Source: Myxococcales bacterium
GTDB lineage: Bacteria > Myxococcota_A > Polyangia > Polyangiales > Polyangiaceae
Direction of reading: 5' to 3'
NCBI GenBank assembly: GCA_016191785.1
Contig: JACPVJ010000197.1
Coordinates: forward strand, 1 to 64,000
Length of the DNA: 64,000 nt
Within the stretch, counting starts at the first letter, position 1. Every line of letters begins with the position of its first letter. Under the pieces are notes generated by a model. The model was not told the origin of the DNA. It saw nothing but the letters and a program-made list of their open reading frames with translations, and did not search any database. Below, piece by piece: positions 25,148 through 35,151 of the stretch. Both the position numbers and the translations under genes were made by a program.

Positions 25148-25723
25148 TCAGCAGGTCGTGCACTCGCACGAGACCTTGGCCGGACCGCTCGCGGGCATCA
25201 CGCAGGCGTCGTAGGGCGACACGCAGAAGTAGTCGGCGAGGCAGGAGCACGCGAGGGCCGCGCAGGTCATACCGGGAAGCACGCAGCGGTACTCGGTGGT
25301 CATCGACTTGTACTCGGCGCAGAAGCCCTTGGGGGAGCAAGCCGAGCAGTCCTTGACAGTGGCGCAGGTCAGGATCGGCACGCAGGGGCCCCAGCAGTTG
25401 TTCTCGACCGAAGGCACCTCTCCCTTGGCGCAGGTCGGCGGCATGGACTTGCAGTTCACGGGGCTCGGATCGCACGCCACGGGGCTTCCGCCACCCACGC
25501 CGCCGGTGGCGCCGCCGCCGCCGGTCGCGCCGCTGCCGCCGGTGGCGCCGCTGCCGCCGCTACCGGACGACCCGCCGCTGCCACCGGTCGCACCGCTGCC
25601 GCCTGCACCACCCGAGGCGCCACTGCCACCGGCACCGCCAGCTCCGCCGCTGCCGTCTTCCGACGACTCACCGCCGCAGGCCGCGCACGCAAGGCAAAAC
25701 AAAACCACCGAGGATCGCTTCAT
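25148..25723 (-). CDS. Cys-rich lipoprotein with Gly-rich linker
   Basis: The protein has 191 residues. The signal ends in lipobox CAAC. A long Gly/Ser/Ala/Thr linker (about 20-80) leads to a compact C-terminal domain with about 20 Cys (CKSMPPTC, CWGPC, CSACSPKGFC, CSCLADYFC, CECTTC). The function is unknown; a disulphide-rich surface module is likely. It sits 51 bp upstream of the porin gene on the same strand and could belong to the same transcript, though many such lipoproteins are scattered through this region. It is divergent from the Cys-rich gene at 25789. Confidence 0.8.
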   Translation of the reverse strand: MKRSSVVLFCLACAACGGESSEDGSGGAGGAGGSGASGGAGGSGATGGSGGSSGSGGSGATGGSGATGGGGATGGVGGGSPVACDPSPVNCKSMPPTCAKGEVPSVENNCWGPCVPILTCATVKDCSACSPKGFCAEYKSMTTEYRCVLPGMTCAALACSCLADYFCVSPYDACVMPASGPAKVSCECTTC

Positions 25724-25788
25724 GGCGCCGAGCAGCGTACCCGGAACTCGCCTGGAAGGTCGAGGCCCGTCGTGGTAGGCAGCCGGCC

Positions 25789-26681
25789 ATGAAACGCGGG
25801 TTCGGGTGGGCACTCTTGGGCTGGGTCGTGTTTGCGGGCTGCGGGGGCTCGACCGACGGGGGCGGCAGCAGCGCGACCCCGGTCGCGAAAGAAGATTTTC
25901 CGGCCGAGCTGGCGCGGGCGGTGTGCAACAACATCGGCTCGTGCTGCCAGCAGGCGGGTTATGTCCACGACGCCGCGAAGTGCGCCACGCTGCTCGAGGG
26001 CATGTACGGCAAGATGACCACCGGCGCGGTGCAGTACGACGCCCAGAAGGGCGGCGAGTGCGTGGCCTACGCGGTGACGGTCGTGCAGAAGTGCGGCGCG
26101 GACGCCGAGCCGGGTCCGTGTGGCAGCGTGACGACCGGCACCATTCCGGCGGGCGGCAAGTGCCAATCGAGCGCCGAGTGCATCGCCCCGTCGGGCGGCG
26201 ACGCGGACTGCAACGACGGCGTGTGCGTGCAGCAGCCGCGCGGCAAGGCGGGCGACGGCTGCTCCGGAACGTGCACCGAGGACGGCAACACAACCATGTG
26301 CAGCGGCGGTATGGGCGGCACCAGCGGTGGGAGCGCCATCTGCTACACCAACGACGGGCTGGTGTGTCGCCAGGACGGCAAGTGCGGCGCGGCCGCCAAG
26401 GTGGGCGAGCCGTGCTCGTACGACGACTGCGTCACCGACGCGTACTGCGACATGTCGGCCGAGAAGTGCGTGGCCCGGGTCGCGGTGGGCGGGTCGTGCA
26501 CCGGCGATGACCAGTGCGCCGACGGCGCATACTGCGCCGGCAGCAAGTGCGTCGACGAAAAGCCCCAGGGCGCGACCTGTGCCGAGTACTCCGAGTGCGA
26601 GTCCCACGAGTGCGAGGACGGCAAGTGCGGCTCGGACATGATCTCGAAAACCATGTGCTCGGGCACGGCCCCCACCCAGTG

Positions 26682-26682
<1 letters not shown>
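25789..26682 (+). CDS. Cys-rich lipoprotein (Dickkopf-like Cys pattern)
   Basis: This 297-residue lipoprotein has lipobox FAGC. The N-terminal half has a helical region with CNNIGSCCQQ. The C-terminal half carries repeated short Cys modules of the type GGKCQSSAECIxxxGGDADCNDGVC and VGEPCSYDDCVTDAYC, a pattern seen in many myxobacterial secreted proteins annotated as Dickkopf N-terminal-like. Its function is unknown. The stop shares one base with the start of the phosphofructokinase gene (TGATG), so translation of the two is probably coupled, an odd pairing for a surface protein and a glycolytic enzyme. Confidence 0.82.
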
Positions 26683-27967
<1,285 letters not shown>

Positions 27968-27980
<13 letters not shown>

Positions 27981-28612
27981 GCGCGCAGGCGCTGGGCAGG
28001 GCTGCAGCGGTGGCCGCGGCCCCGCAGGCACGTGGCGGCGCGGTCCCACACGACCGCGCCCACGGTGGCTGCGCTCGCCGTGGCGGCGTGCACGAAGAGC
28101 TCGCGCCCGCGGGTCTCGAGCGCCGTGACCTCGGCCCAGGGAACGCGCCACAGGCGGCCACTGCCCGCGACCAGCAGCGGCCGGCTCCCGGGGGACTCGG
28201 CTGCGAGCGGGACCGCCTCGCCAAACCCCACCGCCAGCACGGCGCCCGCCGCGCGCAGGGTGAACCCGTCGGCGGCCAGCGCGAACGCCGCGTCGCGCAC
28301 GGGATAGCGGATCAGCGCGCGGCCCGTCGCGCGCACCAGCGCCGAGTCCAGATCGCACGCCACGGCGAACCAGGCGAGCTCTCCCTGGTGGCGCACGGCG
28401 ATTCGCCACAGCGCCTCCGAATAATCGAGCCCCGGGCCAGGAAGGCCGCGCACACGGAGCGCGCGCATGCGAAAGACGGTGAGCGCGACTCGCGCGGCGC
28501 CGCCGACCTGCCAGAGCTCGAGATCAGGCGGCAGATGCGCGCGAGCCGCAGCGGGCGCGACGTTGCCGGTCAGCTCGAAGCTCAGCTCTTCGGTGCCGCC
28601 GAGCAGCAGCAT
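27968..28612 (-). CDS. DUF2071-like (acetoacetate-decarboxylase-fold) protein
   Basis: This 214-residue protein has no signal or membrane span. The order of conserved elements (LPPDLELWQVGGAARVAL, LDYSEALWRIAVR, AWFAVACDLDSAL) resembles DUF2071/YqjF proteins, which adopt an acetoacetate-decarboxylase-like fold with unknown activity. It starts one base after the stop of prephenate dehydratase, so it is co-transcribed with it. The family call is from recalled patterns and is moderately sure. Confidence 0.6.
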
Positions 28613-28613
28613 G

Positions 28614-29426
28614 TCACGCCGGCGCCCGCGGGTAAGAGCCGAAGACCTTCAGCCAGCTGGTCTTGTCGGACAGTCGCTCGAGCGCCTGCGCCACCGCAGG
28701 GTGCCGCCGGTGCCCTTCGAGGTCGAGCAGGAATACGTAGACGCCCAGCGCGCCCCGCGACGGCCGCGACTCGATCTTGGTCAGGTTCAGTCCACGGCTG
28801 GCCAGCTCGGCGAGCACGTCGACCAGCGTCCCGGGTCGATCGTGCGCGGTCTTGAACGCCAGGCTGGTCTTGTCGCGACCGGTCGGCTCGGCGTCGTGCC
28901 GCGCGACGATCACGAAACGGGTGACGTTGTCTGCGCGGTCCTGGATCCCGCGCGCCAAGACCTGGGCTGAGAAGCGCGCCGCCGCGCGTGCCGATCCGAT
29001 GGCCGCCGCCGCGGGCTCGCCCAGCGCGCGCTCGACGCCGGCCACCGTCGACAACGTCGCCTCGACGCGGGCGGCCGGGAGCTCTCGCTCCAGGTACTTC
29101 CGGCACTGGGCCAGGGCCTGCGGGTGTGAATAGACGATGTCGACCCTGCCGCCGAGCTCGCGCGCGATCAGGCAGTGCTCCACCGGCACGATCACTTCCC
29201 CAGCGAGGGCGAGCCCGGTGTCGTGGATCAAGAGGTCCAGGGTCTCACTGACCGAGCCCTCGATGCTGTTCTCGATGGCGAGCACGCCGGCGTCCGCCGC
29301 GCCGCCATCGACCGCGGCCACCACCGCCGCGTGACTTTGCACCGGCAGAAATTCGGCGTCGGGCGCCCACGCGAAGGCCGCGCTCTCGCCGAACGTTCCG
29401 GGCGGGCCCAGGTGACAGAAGCGCAT
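28614..29426 (-). CDS. pheA: Prephenate dehydratase
   Basis: This 270-residue enzyme of phenylalanine synthesis converts prephenate to phenylpyruvate. The catalytic domain spans 1-178 and starts with HLGPPGTFGESAA. It contains IENSIEGSV (51-59) and the catalytic TRF motif (169-171). The ACT domain (about 188-266) holds ESRP (219-222), the usual phenylalanine-sensing motif, so feedback inhibition by Phe is expected. There is no chorismate mutase domain, unlike the enterobacterial P-protein. I chose ATG 29426, which gives the exact family start. Upstream frame is shared with the divergent regulator gene that begins 49 bp away. Confidence 0.94.
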   Translation of the reverse strand: MRFCHLGPPGTFGESAAFAWAPDAEFLPVQSHAAVVAAVDGGAADAGVLAIENSIEGSVSETLDLLIHDTGLALAGEVIVPVEHCLIARELGGRVDIVYSHPQALAQCRKYLERELPAARVEATLSTVAGVERALGEPAAAAIGSARAAARFSAQVLARGIQDRADNVTRFVIVARHDAEPTGRDKTSLAFKTAHDRPGTLVDVLAELASRGLNLTKIESRPSRGALGVYVFLLDLEGHRRHPAVAQALERLSDKTSWLKVFGSYPRAPA

Positions 29427-29474
29427 CGCCAGTTCGCATAACTCGATCCGGCGGGCACGCGCTACCCTACCGGC

Positions 29475-31754
29475 GTGACGGAGCCCCTCATCGGTCGCGA
29501 ATCCGAGCTCCGCGAGCTCTCCGAGCTGCTCGCGTCGGATGCGCGGGTCGTCACGCTGAGTGGGCCGCTGGGGGTGGGCAAGTCCAGCCTGGCTCGCGCG
29601 GCGACCCAGTCGCTCTCGTCGGTGGAACACGTGGACCTCCACGCGGTCGGTGCGGCCGAGGCGCTGGACGACCTCCGCCGCGACACGGATCTGCTGGTCC
29701 TGGACGGCGCCGATGGCGTGCGCGACGCGCTGCGAGCTCGGGTCGCGCGCTGGCTCGATGCCGCGCCGGGTCTCACGTTGCTGGTCACTCTGCGGGAGGC
29801 GCTGGACCTGCCTGCCGAACACGTGATCGAGCTCTGCCCGCCGGCGCTTCCGACCGAAGGTTTCTCGGGGCCCGCCGCCGACCTCTTTCTCGCGCGAGCG
29901 CGGCGCGCGCGACCCGGCTATTCACCGTCGGAGGCCGAGCTGCCGATCTTGGCCGAGCTGGTCCGTGAGCTCGACGGATTGCCGCTGGCCATCGAGCTCA
30001 CCGCGCCTCGGCTGGCGGTCATGGGCCCCGCTGCGCTGCTCCATCGCACGCGCCAGAACCGCGCTTCAGGAGCGCTCGAGCGCGCGCTGGCCGGTGCCTT
30101 TGCCGCGCTCGAGCCAGAAGAGCAAGCGGCGCTCACGGAGCTGTCGGTGTTTGCCGGCGGGTTCTCGCTGGAAGCAGCCGAGCAGGTGATCGAGGGCCCT
30201 GCGCTCGAGCTGATCTCGCGCCTCCGGCAGAAGTCGTGGGTCCTGGCCCACGCGCTCCCAAACGGCGAGGTACGTCTCGCGCTCCTCGGGTCGGTGCGGG
30301 ACTTCGTCCGCCCGAAGGGGGATGCGCGGCGCATCGCAAACGCCAGCGCGCGTCACGCCGAGTGGTTCGCCAGGTGGGCCGAGCGCGGCAAACCCCTGGC
30401 CACCGAGCGCGAGAATCTCCAAGCGGTGCTCGAGTCGGTGCTCGCGGCGGGGCCCGTGACCGCGCGCCAAGCCGAGCCGGCGCTGCGGGTCCTGATTGCG
30501 CTGTCGGCGCAGGACCGCCGCCCACCCGACGCCCGCTATCTGGCGGTGCTGGACGCGGTGTTGGCAGGCACCCGCGATTCGGGGGCCGATCCCGTGCTCT
30601 TGGCCCAGGCGCTGTGGGTGTCGGGCATGGCGCGCCGGCGCGCGGGGGACGCGGCGCGGGCGCTCGGTGACCTGGGGCGCGCGCTCTCGGTCGCGCGGAC
30701 CCTCGCGGCCGCGGGCGTCGAGGGTCGCGTGCTGGCAGAGCTGGCAGAGCTGCTCGAGCTCCGCGGTGAGCACGGCGCAGCGTGCGAGCACGCTCGGGCA
30801 GCGGTCGCCGCGGCCACGCGCAGCGGCGAGCCTCGGCTCGAGGCAGCCGCGCTGACGACGCTGGCCCGGGTCGAGCCCGCCAGCGCCGACGCTCTGCTCG
30901 AGCGCGCCGCCGCGCTCGCTGCGGGAGCGCGCGACGAGGCCTCGCTGGTCGAGATCGAGCTCGCGCGCGCCGAGCTCAGCCTCGACGCCGAAGAGCACGC
31001 GCGGGCCGAGGCCCGAGTGCGCGCCGCAGGCGAGCACGCGCCCACTCCGACGGCTCGCGCCGCGTGCGAGCTGATGCGCCTGCGCATCGAGCACGACCGG
31101 GGGAGAGACGTAGCGGCGGGGTACGCCGCCCTGGCGTCGAGCGCACGTGAGCAGCCTCCGGGCGCGGTCGAAGCGCTGGCGCTGGGGCTCTCGGGGCTCT
31201 CGGCCGCCGAGCAGGGCCGATGGGGCGATGCGCATGCCCTGCTCTCGTCGTCGCTCGCGCTGCCCGAGCTCGACCCGCGTCCGTTCTTCACGGCGCTGGC
31301 GCGCTGGCTGGACGCCCGGGTCCTGCCCGGCGCCGCCGAGGTGGCGGCTCTGCCCGCGCCCCCCGGTAGCTGGTGGGCCCGCGCAGCGGCCCGCGTGCTT
31401 CGAGCGCGACAGGCCCCGGCGCTGCCGGCAGAGGCGCTGGTCATCGGACCCTTGGGGCGCTGGTTCCGCACACCGAGCGCCCCGCCCGTGAGCCTCGAGC
31501 GGCGCAAACCGCTGGCCAAGATCGTGGACCGACTGGCGGAAGAGCGCCTGACCCGCGCGGACGCGAGCCTGCCGTGGAACGAGCTCCAAGCCGCGGGCTG
31601 GCCGGACGAGCGCGTGCTCCCGGAAGCGGGCGCTCACCGGGTGCGGGTGGCAGTCTCGACCCTGCGCAAGCTGGGCCTGGGGCCCCACTTGCTCACCCGC
31701 GGCACGGGATACCTGTTCGACGCGGGCGTCCCGCTGGTCCGCGCGTCGGAGTGA
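29475..31754 (+). CDS. STAND-type ATPase regulator with C-terminal winged helix
   Basis: The protein has 759 residues. An N-terminal P-loop NTPase of AAA/STAND type has Walker A GPLGVGKSS (30-38) and Walker B-like LLVLDGADG. The middle (about 330-620) is made of Ala-rich helical repeats of TPR kind. The last 90 residues contain LPWNELQAAGWP and RVRVAVSTLRKLGL followed by TRGTGYLFD, which reads as an OmpR/SARP-type winged-helix DNA-binding domain. In AfsR-like proteins that domain is N-terminal, so the order is reversed here. A role as a transcriptional activator that senses a signal through the repeats is likely. GTG 29475 follows the divergent pheA start. The next gene, a membrane kinase, begins 3 bp after its stop. 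Confidence 0.8.
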   Translation: MTEPLIGRESELRELSELLASDARVVTLSGPLGVGKSSLARAATQSLSSVEHVDLHAVGAAEALDDLRRDTDLLVLDGADGVRDALRARVARWLDAAPGLTLLVTLREALDLPAEHVIELCPPALPTEGFSGPAADLFLARARRARPGYSPSEAELPILAELVRELDGLPLAIELTAPRLAVMGPAALLHRTRQNRASGALERALAGAFAALEPEEQAALTELSVFAGGFSLEAAEQVIEGPALELISRLRQKSWVLAHALPNGEVRLALLGSVRDFVRPKGDARRIANASARHAEWFARWAERGKPLATERENLQAVLESVLAAGPVTARQAEPALRVLIALSAQDRRPPDARYLAVLDAVLAGTRDSGADPVLLAQALWVSGMARRRAGDAARALGDLGRALSVARTLAAAGVEGRVLAELAELLELRGEHGAACEHARAAVAAATRSGEPRLEAAALTTLARVEPASADALLERAAALAAGARDEASLVEIELARAELSLDAEEHARAEARVRAAGEHAPTPTARAACELMRLRIEHDRGRDVAAGYAALASSAREQPPGAVEALALGLSGLSAAEQGRWGDAHALLSSSLALPELDPRPFFTALARWLDARVLPGAAEVAALPAPPGSWWARAAARVLRARQAPALPAEALVIGPLGRWFRTPSAPPVSLERRKPLAKIVDRLAEERLTRADASLPWNELQAAGWPDERVLPEAGAHRVRVAVSTLRKLGLGPHLLTRGTGYLFDAGVPLVRASE

Positions 31755-31757
31755 GCG

Positions 31758-33494
31758 ATGCACGAAGCACTGGCGTTCCACGTCGACGGACCCCGCGCTG
31801 CCGCGCTCTCGAAGAAGCGCGGCGGGTCCGGCGCGTGGCTGATGGTGCTCGGCATCTTCGGCATGTTGTTCGGCTCGTTCTGGATGCTGTGGGGTGTCGT
31901 CGTGGTGCTGACGGGCGTGGGCGTGGGCAACGGCATCATCGTGTTCTTCTTCGGCGGCCTGGGTCCGGCGCTCGGAGCCGCGATCGTCGCTTGGGCCGGC
32001 GTGCGGCGGCGGCGAGATGCCGAAGATCTGATCGAGCTCCAGCTGATGTCCGAGGGTCGGCCCGAGGTGACGCTGGACGAAGCAGCGCTGTTGATCGGCC
32101 GGGACCCCACCGGTCTCTTGCGGCTGGCCGGGCAGCACGGCGCGGCGACGCCAGTGCAAAGCTCGGGCTTCCGCGCCGCATCCCTGCCGGACGTGGACAC
32201 CCGAGCGCTAGCCGCGTTTCGCCGCTCGCGTCTGCGGCGCGCGCTCGTGCTCGCGCTGTGTGCGCTGGGTGTGCTCGCGTTCGCCACGCTGTGGATCGTG
32301 GTCGGCATCGCGGGGATTGCCACCGGCGAGTGGCTGGTGGGGCTCTTGCTCTTGATCCCCGGCGGTGCGTTCCCGACGGCCGGTGCGATCGCGCTCGCCT
32401 GGCGCGCGTCGACCAGCTGGCGTCGCTCGGCGCGAGCCGCGCGCCTGGCCGCCGCGCTCTCGTCTCGCACCGTGACGGGCATCGACGATCTCGCGCGACG
32501 CATGCACGTGTCGCCGAGCGTGGCTCGCTCGACGGCGCTCGAAGCGCTCGAGCTCGGGCTCGTCCCGCGTCAGGCGCTCGCGCGTTTGCTCGGGCCCTCC
32601 CAGCCCGGCGCGTCGAGCCCACCGCCGGGGCCGATCCCGCTCAGCGCCTGGCTGGGTCGAACCCTCGAGAACACGTGGCTGGTCGAGGCGCCGCTCTCGC
32701 ACGGCGGCATGGGCGCGGTGTTCCGGGGGCGGCATCTGCAGAGCCGCCACGCGGTGGCGATCAAGGTGCTCTTGCCCGAAGTGATGGGAAGTGAAGAGGC
32801 CCTGCGGCGCTTCGAGCTCGAGGCCGTCACCGCGAGCCGGCTCGGGCACCCGGGCATCGTGCGCATCCACCACTTCGGGCGCAGCGCCGAGGGCGCGGCG
32901 TACATGGTGATGGACCTGCTCGAGGGCGAGACGCTGGAGGCCTGCCTGCAACGTCGCGGGGTCCTGCCCTGGGGCGAGGCGCGGCGCATCGCCATCGAGA
33001 TCGGCGAGGCCCTCGCGGTGGCTCACGACGCGGGGCTCATCCACCGGGACATCAAGCCCGCCAACGTCTTCTTGACCGCTGGACGGGCGGTGCTGCTCGA
33101 CTTCGGGTTGGTCAAACCGCTGGACGAATCGGCGGTCTCACGCATGACCACCAGCGGCGTGGTGGCCGGGACGCCGCTCTACATGTCACCCGAGCAGGCA
33201 CGCGGTGAACCGCTCGACGTGCGCTCGGACGTGTACGGACTGGCCGTGGTCACCTACGAGATGGTGGCCGGCGTGCCGCCGTTCTTCGACAAGACGGTGG
33301 CCGAGGTCTACGCCCGGCTCTTGCGCGAGACGGCGCCGCGGCTCGGCCAGGTCGCGCCGGCGGCCTGCCCGCCGGCGCTCGACGCCACGCTGGGTCGCGC
33401 GCTCTCACCGTTGCCCGGAGACCGCCAGCCCACCCTCCGCGAGCTGGTCGCCGAGCTCGCCGCCATTCCTGCAGCGGACGCTTTGACCGGCTGA
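31758..33494 (+). CDS. Membrane Ser/Thr protein kinase, kinase domain C-terminal
   Basis: The protein has 578 residues. The order of parts is unusual for a bacterial receptor kinase: four hydrophobic segments come first (two near 27-80, two near 155-200). A short helical region resembling a helix-turn-helix (DDLARRMHVSPSVARS, about 240) is next, and the catalytic domain is last (about 300-570). Kinase motifs: glycine loop SHGGMGAVF (about 313-320), VAIKVL, HRDIKPAN (His 429), DFG (448-450) and SPEQ. All catalytic residues are present, so it should be active. It sits 3 bp after the STAND regulator gene and is probably in the same transcript, which suggests phosphorylation of that regulator. 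Confidence 0.88.
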   Translation: MHEALAFHVDGPRAAALSKKRGGSGAWLMVLGIFGMLFGSFWMLWGVVVVLTGVGVGNGIIVFFFGGLGPALGAAIVAWAGVRRRRDAEDLIELQLMSEGRPEVTLDEAALLIGRDPTGLLRLAGQHGAATPVQSSGFRAASLPDVDTRALAAFRRSRLRRALVLALCALGVLAFATLWIVVGIAGIATGEWLVGLLLLIPGGAFPTAGAIALAWRASTSWRRSARAARLAAALSSRTVTGIDDLARRMHVSPSVARSTALEALELGLVPRQALARLLGPSQPGASSPPPGPIPLSAWLGRTLENTWLVEAPLSHGGMGAVFRGRHLQSRHAVAIKVLLPEVMGSEEALRRFELEAVTASRLGHPGIVRIHHFGRSAEGAAYMVMDLLEGETLEACLQRRGVLPWGEARRIAIEIGEALAVAHDAGLIHRDIKPANVFLTAGRAVLLDFGLVKPLDESAVSRMTTSGVVAGTPLYMSPEQARGEPLDVRSDVYGLAVVTYEMVAGVPPFFDKTVAEVYARLLRETAPRLGQVAPAACPPALDATLGRALSPLPGDRQPTLRELVAELAAIPAADALTG

Positions 33495-33606
33495 GTGCCG
33501 CCTTTGACCGGAGTTTGACCGGCATTTGACGGCAGGGCGCCCCGCCCCGCCGCGTAGGTGGGGGCGAAACGGGCGGCGATGGGTCGCCCGCAACAGGAGA
33601 ATCGTC

Positions 33607-34146
33607 ATGCGCTATGTCGTTGGGTTTCCGGTTCTGGCTCTCTTGGCCGCGTGCAGCATCGGGGGAAAGAAGATCGAGAAAGACAAAGCCGCCGAAGGCG
33701 CCACGGGCGCCGCTGCGGCGACTCCGGCCTCGGGAGCGGGCGACCTCGCCAAGGTCTCGCTCGCGCCGCTTCCCCTCGAGATCGAGGTCAAGGCTGGAGG
33801 CATGGGTGCGATGGACATGTCGCTCGACGACAAGAAGAGCGTCACCGTCGACATCGGCGACGGCGCGTCGCTCAACGTCTCGCCGGAAGAGCGCAAGCTC
33901 GCCCAGGTCAAGAAGAGCTACCAAGGCGACACCATCCTGTTCCCCTTCAAGAAGTGGGAGAAGGAAGAGAGCAACATCGCCGTGCTTCAGTTCGTGAACG
34001 ACGGCAAGAAGGGGTACATCGGCTTCACTTTGGTCGAGGTCGGCGGCAAGAGCTACCTCTGCAAGACCACCGGCCTCGACGGCGTGCCGTCGGTCGAGGT
34101 AGCCGAGAAGCACTTGGCCGCGTGCAAGACGCTCAAGGCAAAGTGA
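33607..34146 (+). CDS. Small lipoprotein of unknown function
   Basis: This 179-residue lipoprotein has lipobox LAAC, an Ala/Thr-rich linker and a globular domain with alternating beta strands (LPLEIEVKAGGMGAMDMS, SVTVDIGDGASLNVS, SNIAVLQFVND, GYIGFTLVEVGGKSYLC). ATG 33607 follows a purine-rich AGGAGA, which decides the start. I do not recognise a family. It is followed by a strong hairpin (34162-34184) shared with the convergent beta-barrel gene. Confidence 0.75.
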   Translation: MRYVVGFPVLALLAACSIGGKKIEKDKAAEGATGAAAATPASGAGDLAKVSLAPLPLEIEVKAGGMGAMDMSLDDKKSVTVDIGDGASLNVSPEERKLAQVKKSYQGDTILFPFKKWEKEESNIAVLQFVNDGKKGYIGFTLVEVGGKSYLCKTTGLDGVPSVEVAEKHLAACKTLKAK

Positions 34147-34161
34147 AGGGCCGAGGTCGGG

Positions 34162-34184
34162 CGGCGGCCCGTCGGGGGCCGCCG
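34162..34184. terminator. Bidirectional terminator-like hairpin
   Basis: A perfect 9-bp stem (CGGCGGCCC and GGGCCGCCG) with a 5-nt loop lies in the 39-bp gap between two convergent genes. The position is right for a terminator acting on both strands. There is no long T-run. Confidence 0.55.
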
Positions 34185-34185
34185 T

Positions 34186-34983
34186 TCAACTTCCGAAGGT
34201 GAACGTGCCGACGGCAACCAGGCGCCACGGCAACGCAATGCCTTCGCGGTTTCCGTCCTCGTCTTTGCCAACGTCGCGGCACTTCTCGCTGCCGCTCGTG
34301 TCCTCTTCGCAGATCTCGTTCGACACGTGCAGGTAGGCGCCAAACTGTGGCCCGACGCGGAACAGCTTCGAGACCTGCCACTCGGCTCCGAGCGCGATCG
34401 GGTAGACCATGCCGCGAGCGCTGTAGGTGTAGGTGTCGGTCTTGTTCTTTGCTTCGGCCGTCACTGCGCCGAAGCCGATCCCGGCCTGCAGGTAGGGATT
34501 GAAGCTGCCGGGGTCGAACCAGTACCAGCGCACGAACGGCGCGAAGTAGCTCGACGTGAACTTCACCTCGTCCGCATCGCTCTGCAGTTGCCCGCGCCAC
34601 GACTCGCGCACCTTGAAGCTCCAAGCCGCCAGCTCGAGGCCGACGGACAGGTGATCGTGGAAGCGCCAACCGCCGCCGAGGGCGAAGGCGACGCCGCCGT
34701 CGACCGGGCAATCGCTGTCGGGCTTGTCGTTGTCGCACACCGCATTGCCGTAGCCGAGCAGCAGGTGAAGCTCGACGGGCTGACGCGTGGACCGCGGCGC
34801 GGGCGGGCGCGGGGCCTCCGCGGTCGGAGCCGCCGAGGGCGCGGGTCCCGGCGGCGGTGGCGGTGGCGGTGGCGGTGGCGTGGGAGGCGGGGACGCGGGC
34901 GGCGGAGGCGGCGGAGGCGCTTCCGGTTGAGCGTGGGCGACCGAGCTCAGCACGAGCAGCGAGACCAGGAGAGGAGCGCGCAT
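34186..34983 (-). CDS. Outer-membrane beta-barrel with poly-Pro N-terminus
   Basis: The protein has 265 residues. A signal peptide (cleavage after AHA) is followed by a striking poly-proline run (about 22-50) that probably spans peptidoglycan or forms a stiff spacer. An eight-stranded-type barrel follows (GGWRFHDHLSVGLELAAWS, APFVRWYWFD, PYLQAGIGFGAV, WRLVAVGTFTFGS). The C-terminal strand with terminal aromatic and small residues fits insertion by the Bam complex. Its function is unknown. A paired Cys segment (CDNDKPDSDC, CEEDTSGSEKC) in the loops is probably disulphide-linked. Confidence 0.75.
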   Translation of the reverse strand: MRAPLLVSLLVLSSVAHAQPEAPPPPPPPASPPPTPPPPPPPPPPGPAPSAAPTAEAPRPPAPRSTRQPVELHLLLGYGNAVCDNDKPDSDCPVDGGVAFALGGGWRFHDHLSVGLELAAWSFKVRESWRGQLQSDADEVKFTSSYFAPFVRWYWFDPGSFNPYLQAGIGFGAVTAEAKNKTDTYTYSARGMVYPIALGAEWQVSKLFRVGPQFGAYLHVSNEICEEDTSGSEKCRDVGKDEDGNREGIALPWRLVAVGTFTFGS

Positions 34984-35151
34984 GAGATCGCCGCATCACA
35001 GCAGCATTCGTACCAGGACGAAATGGCCCGCAAACGGGGCCGTTCGGGCACGGCGTGAACGCGACATCACACGACCGGCGTGAACGTGTAAGCCGAGGTG
35101 GCACCCCAAGCCCCTGACTTGCGCGGATTGAGGCTGCTAGGCTCGCATCTG

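Noticed and set aside
30066-32159. Minus-strand frame of 697 codons opposite the STAND regulator
   Set aside because: Gln/Arg/Glu-rich shadow of the Ala-rich repeat region, no motifs.
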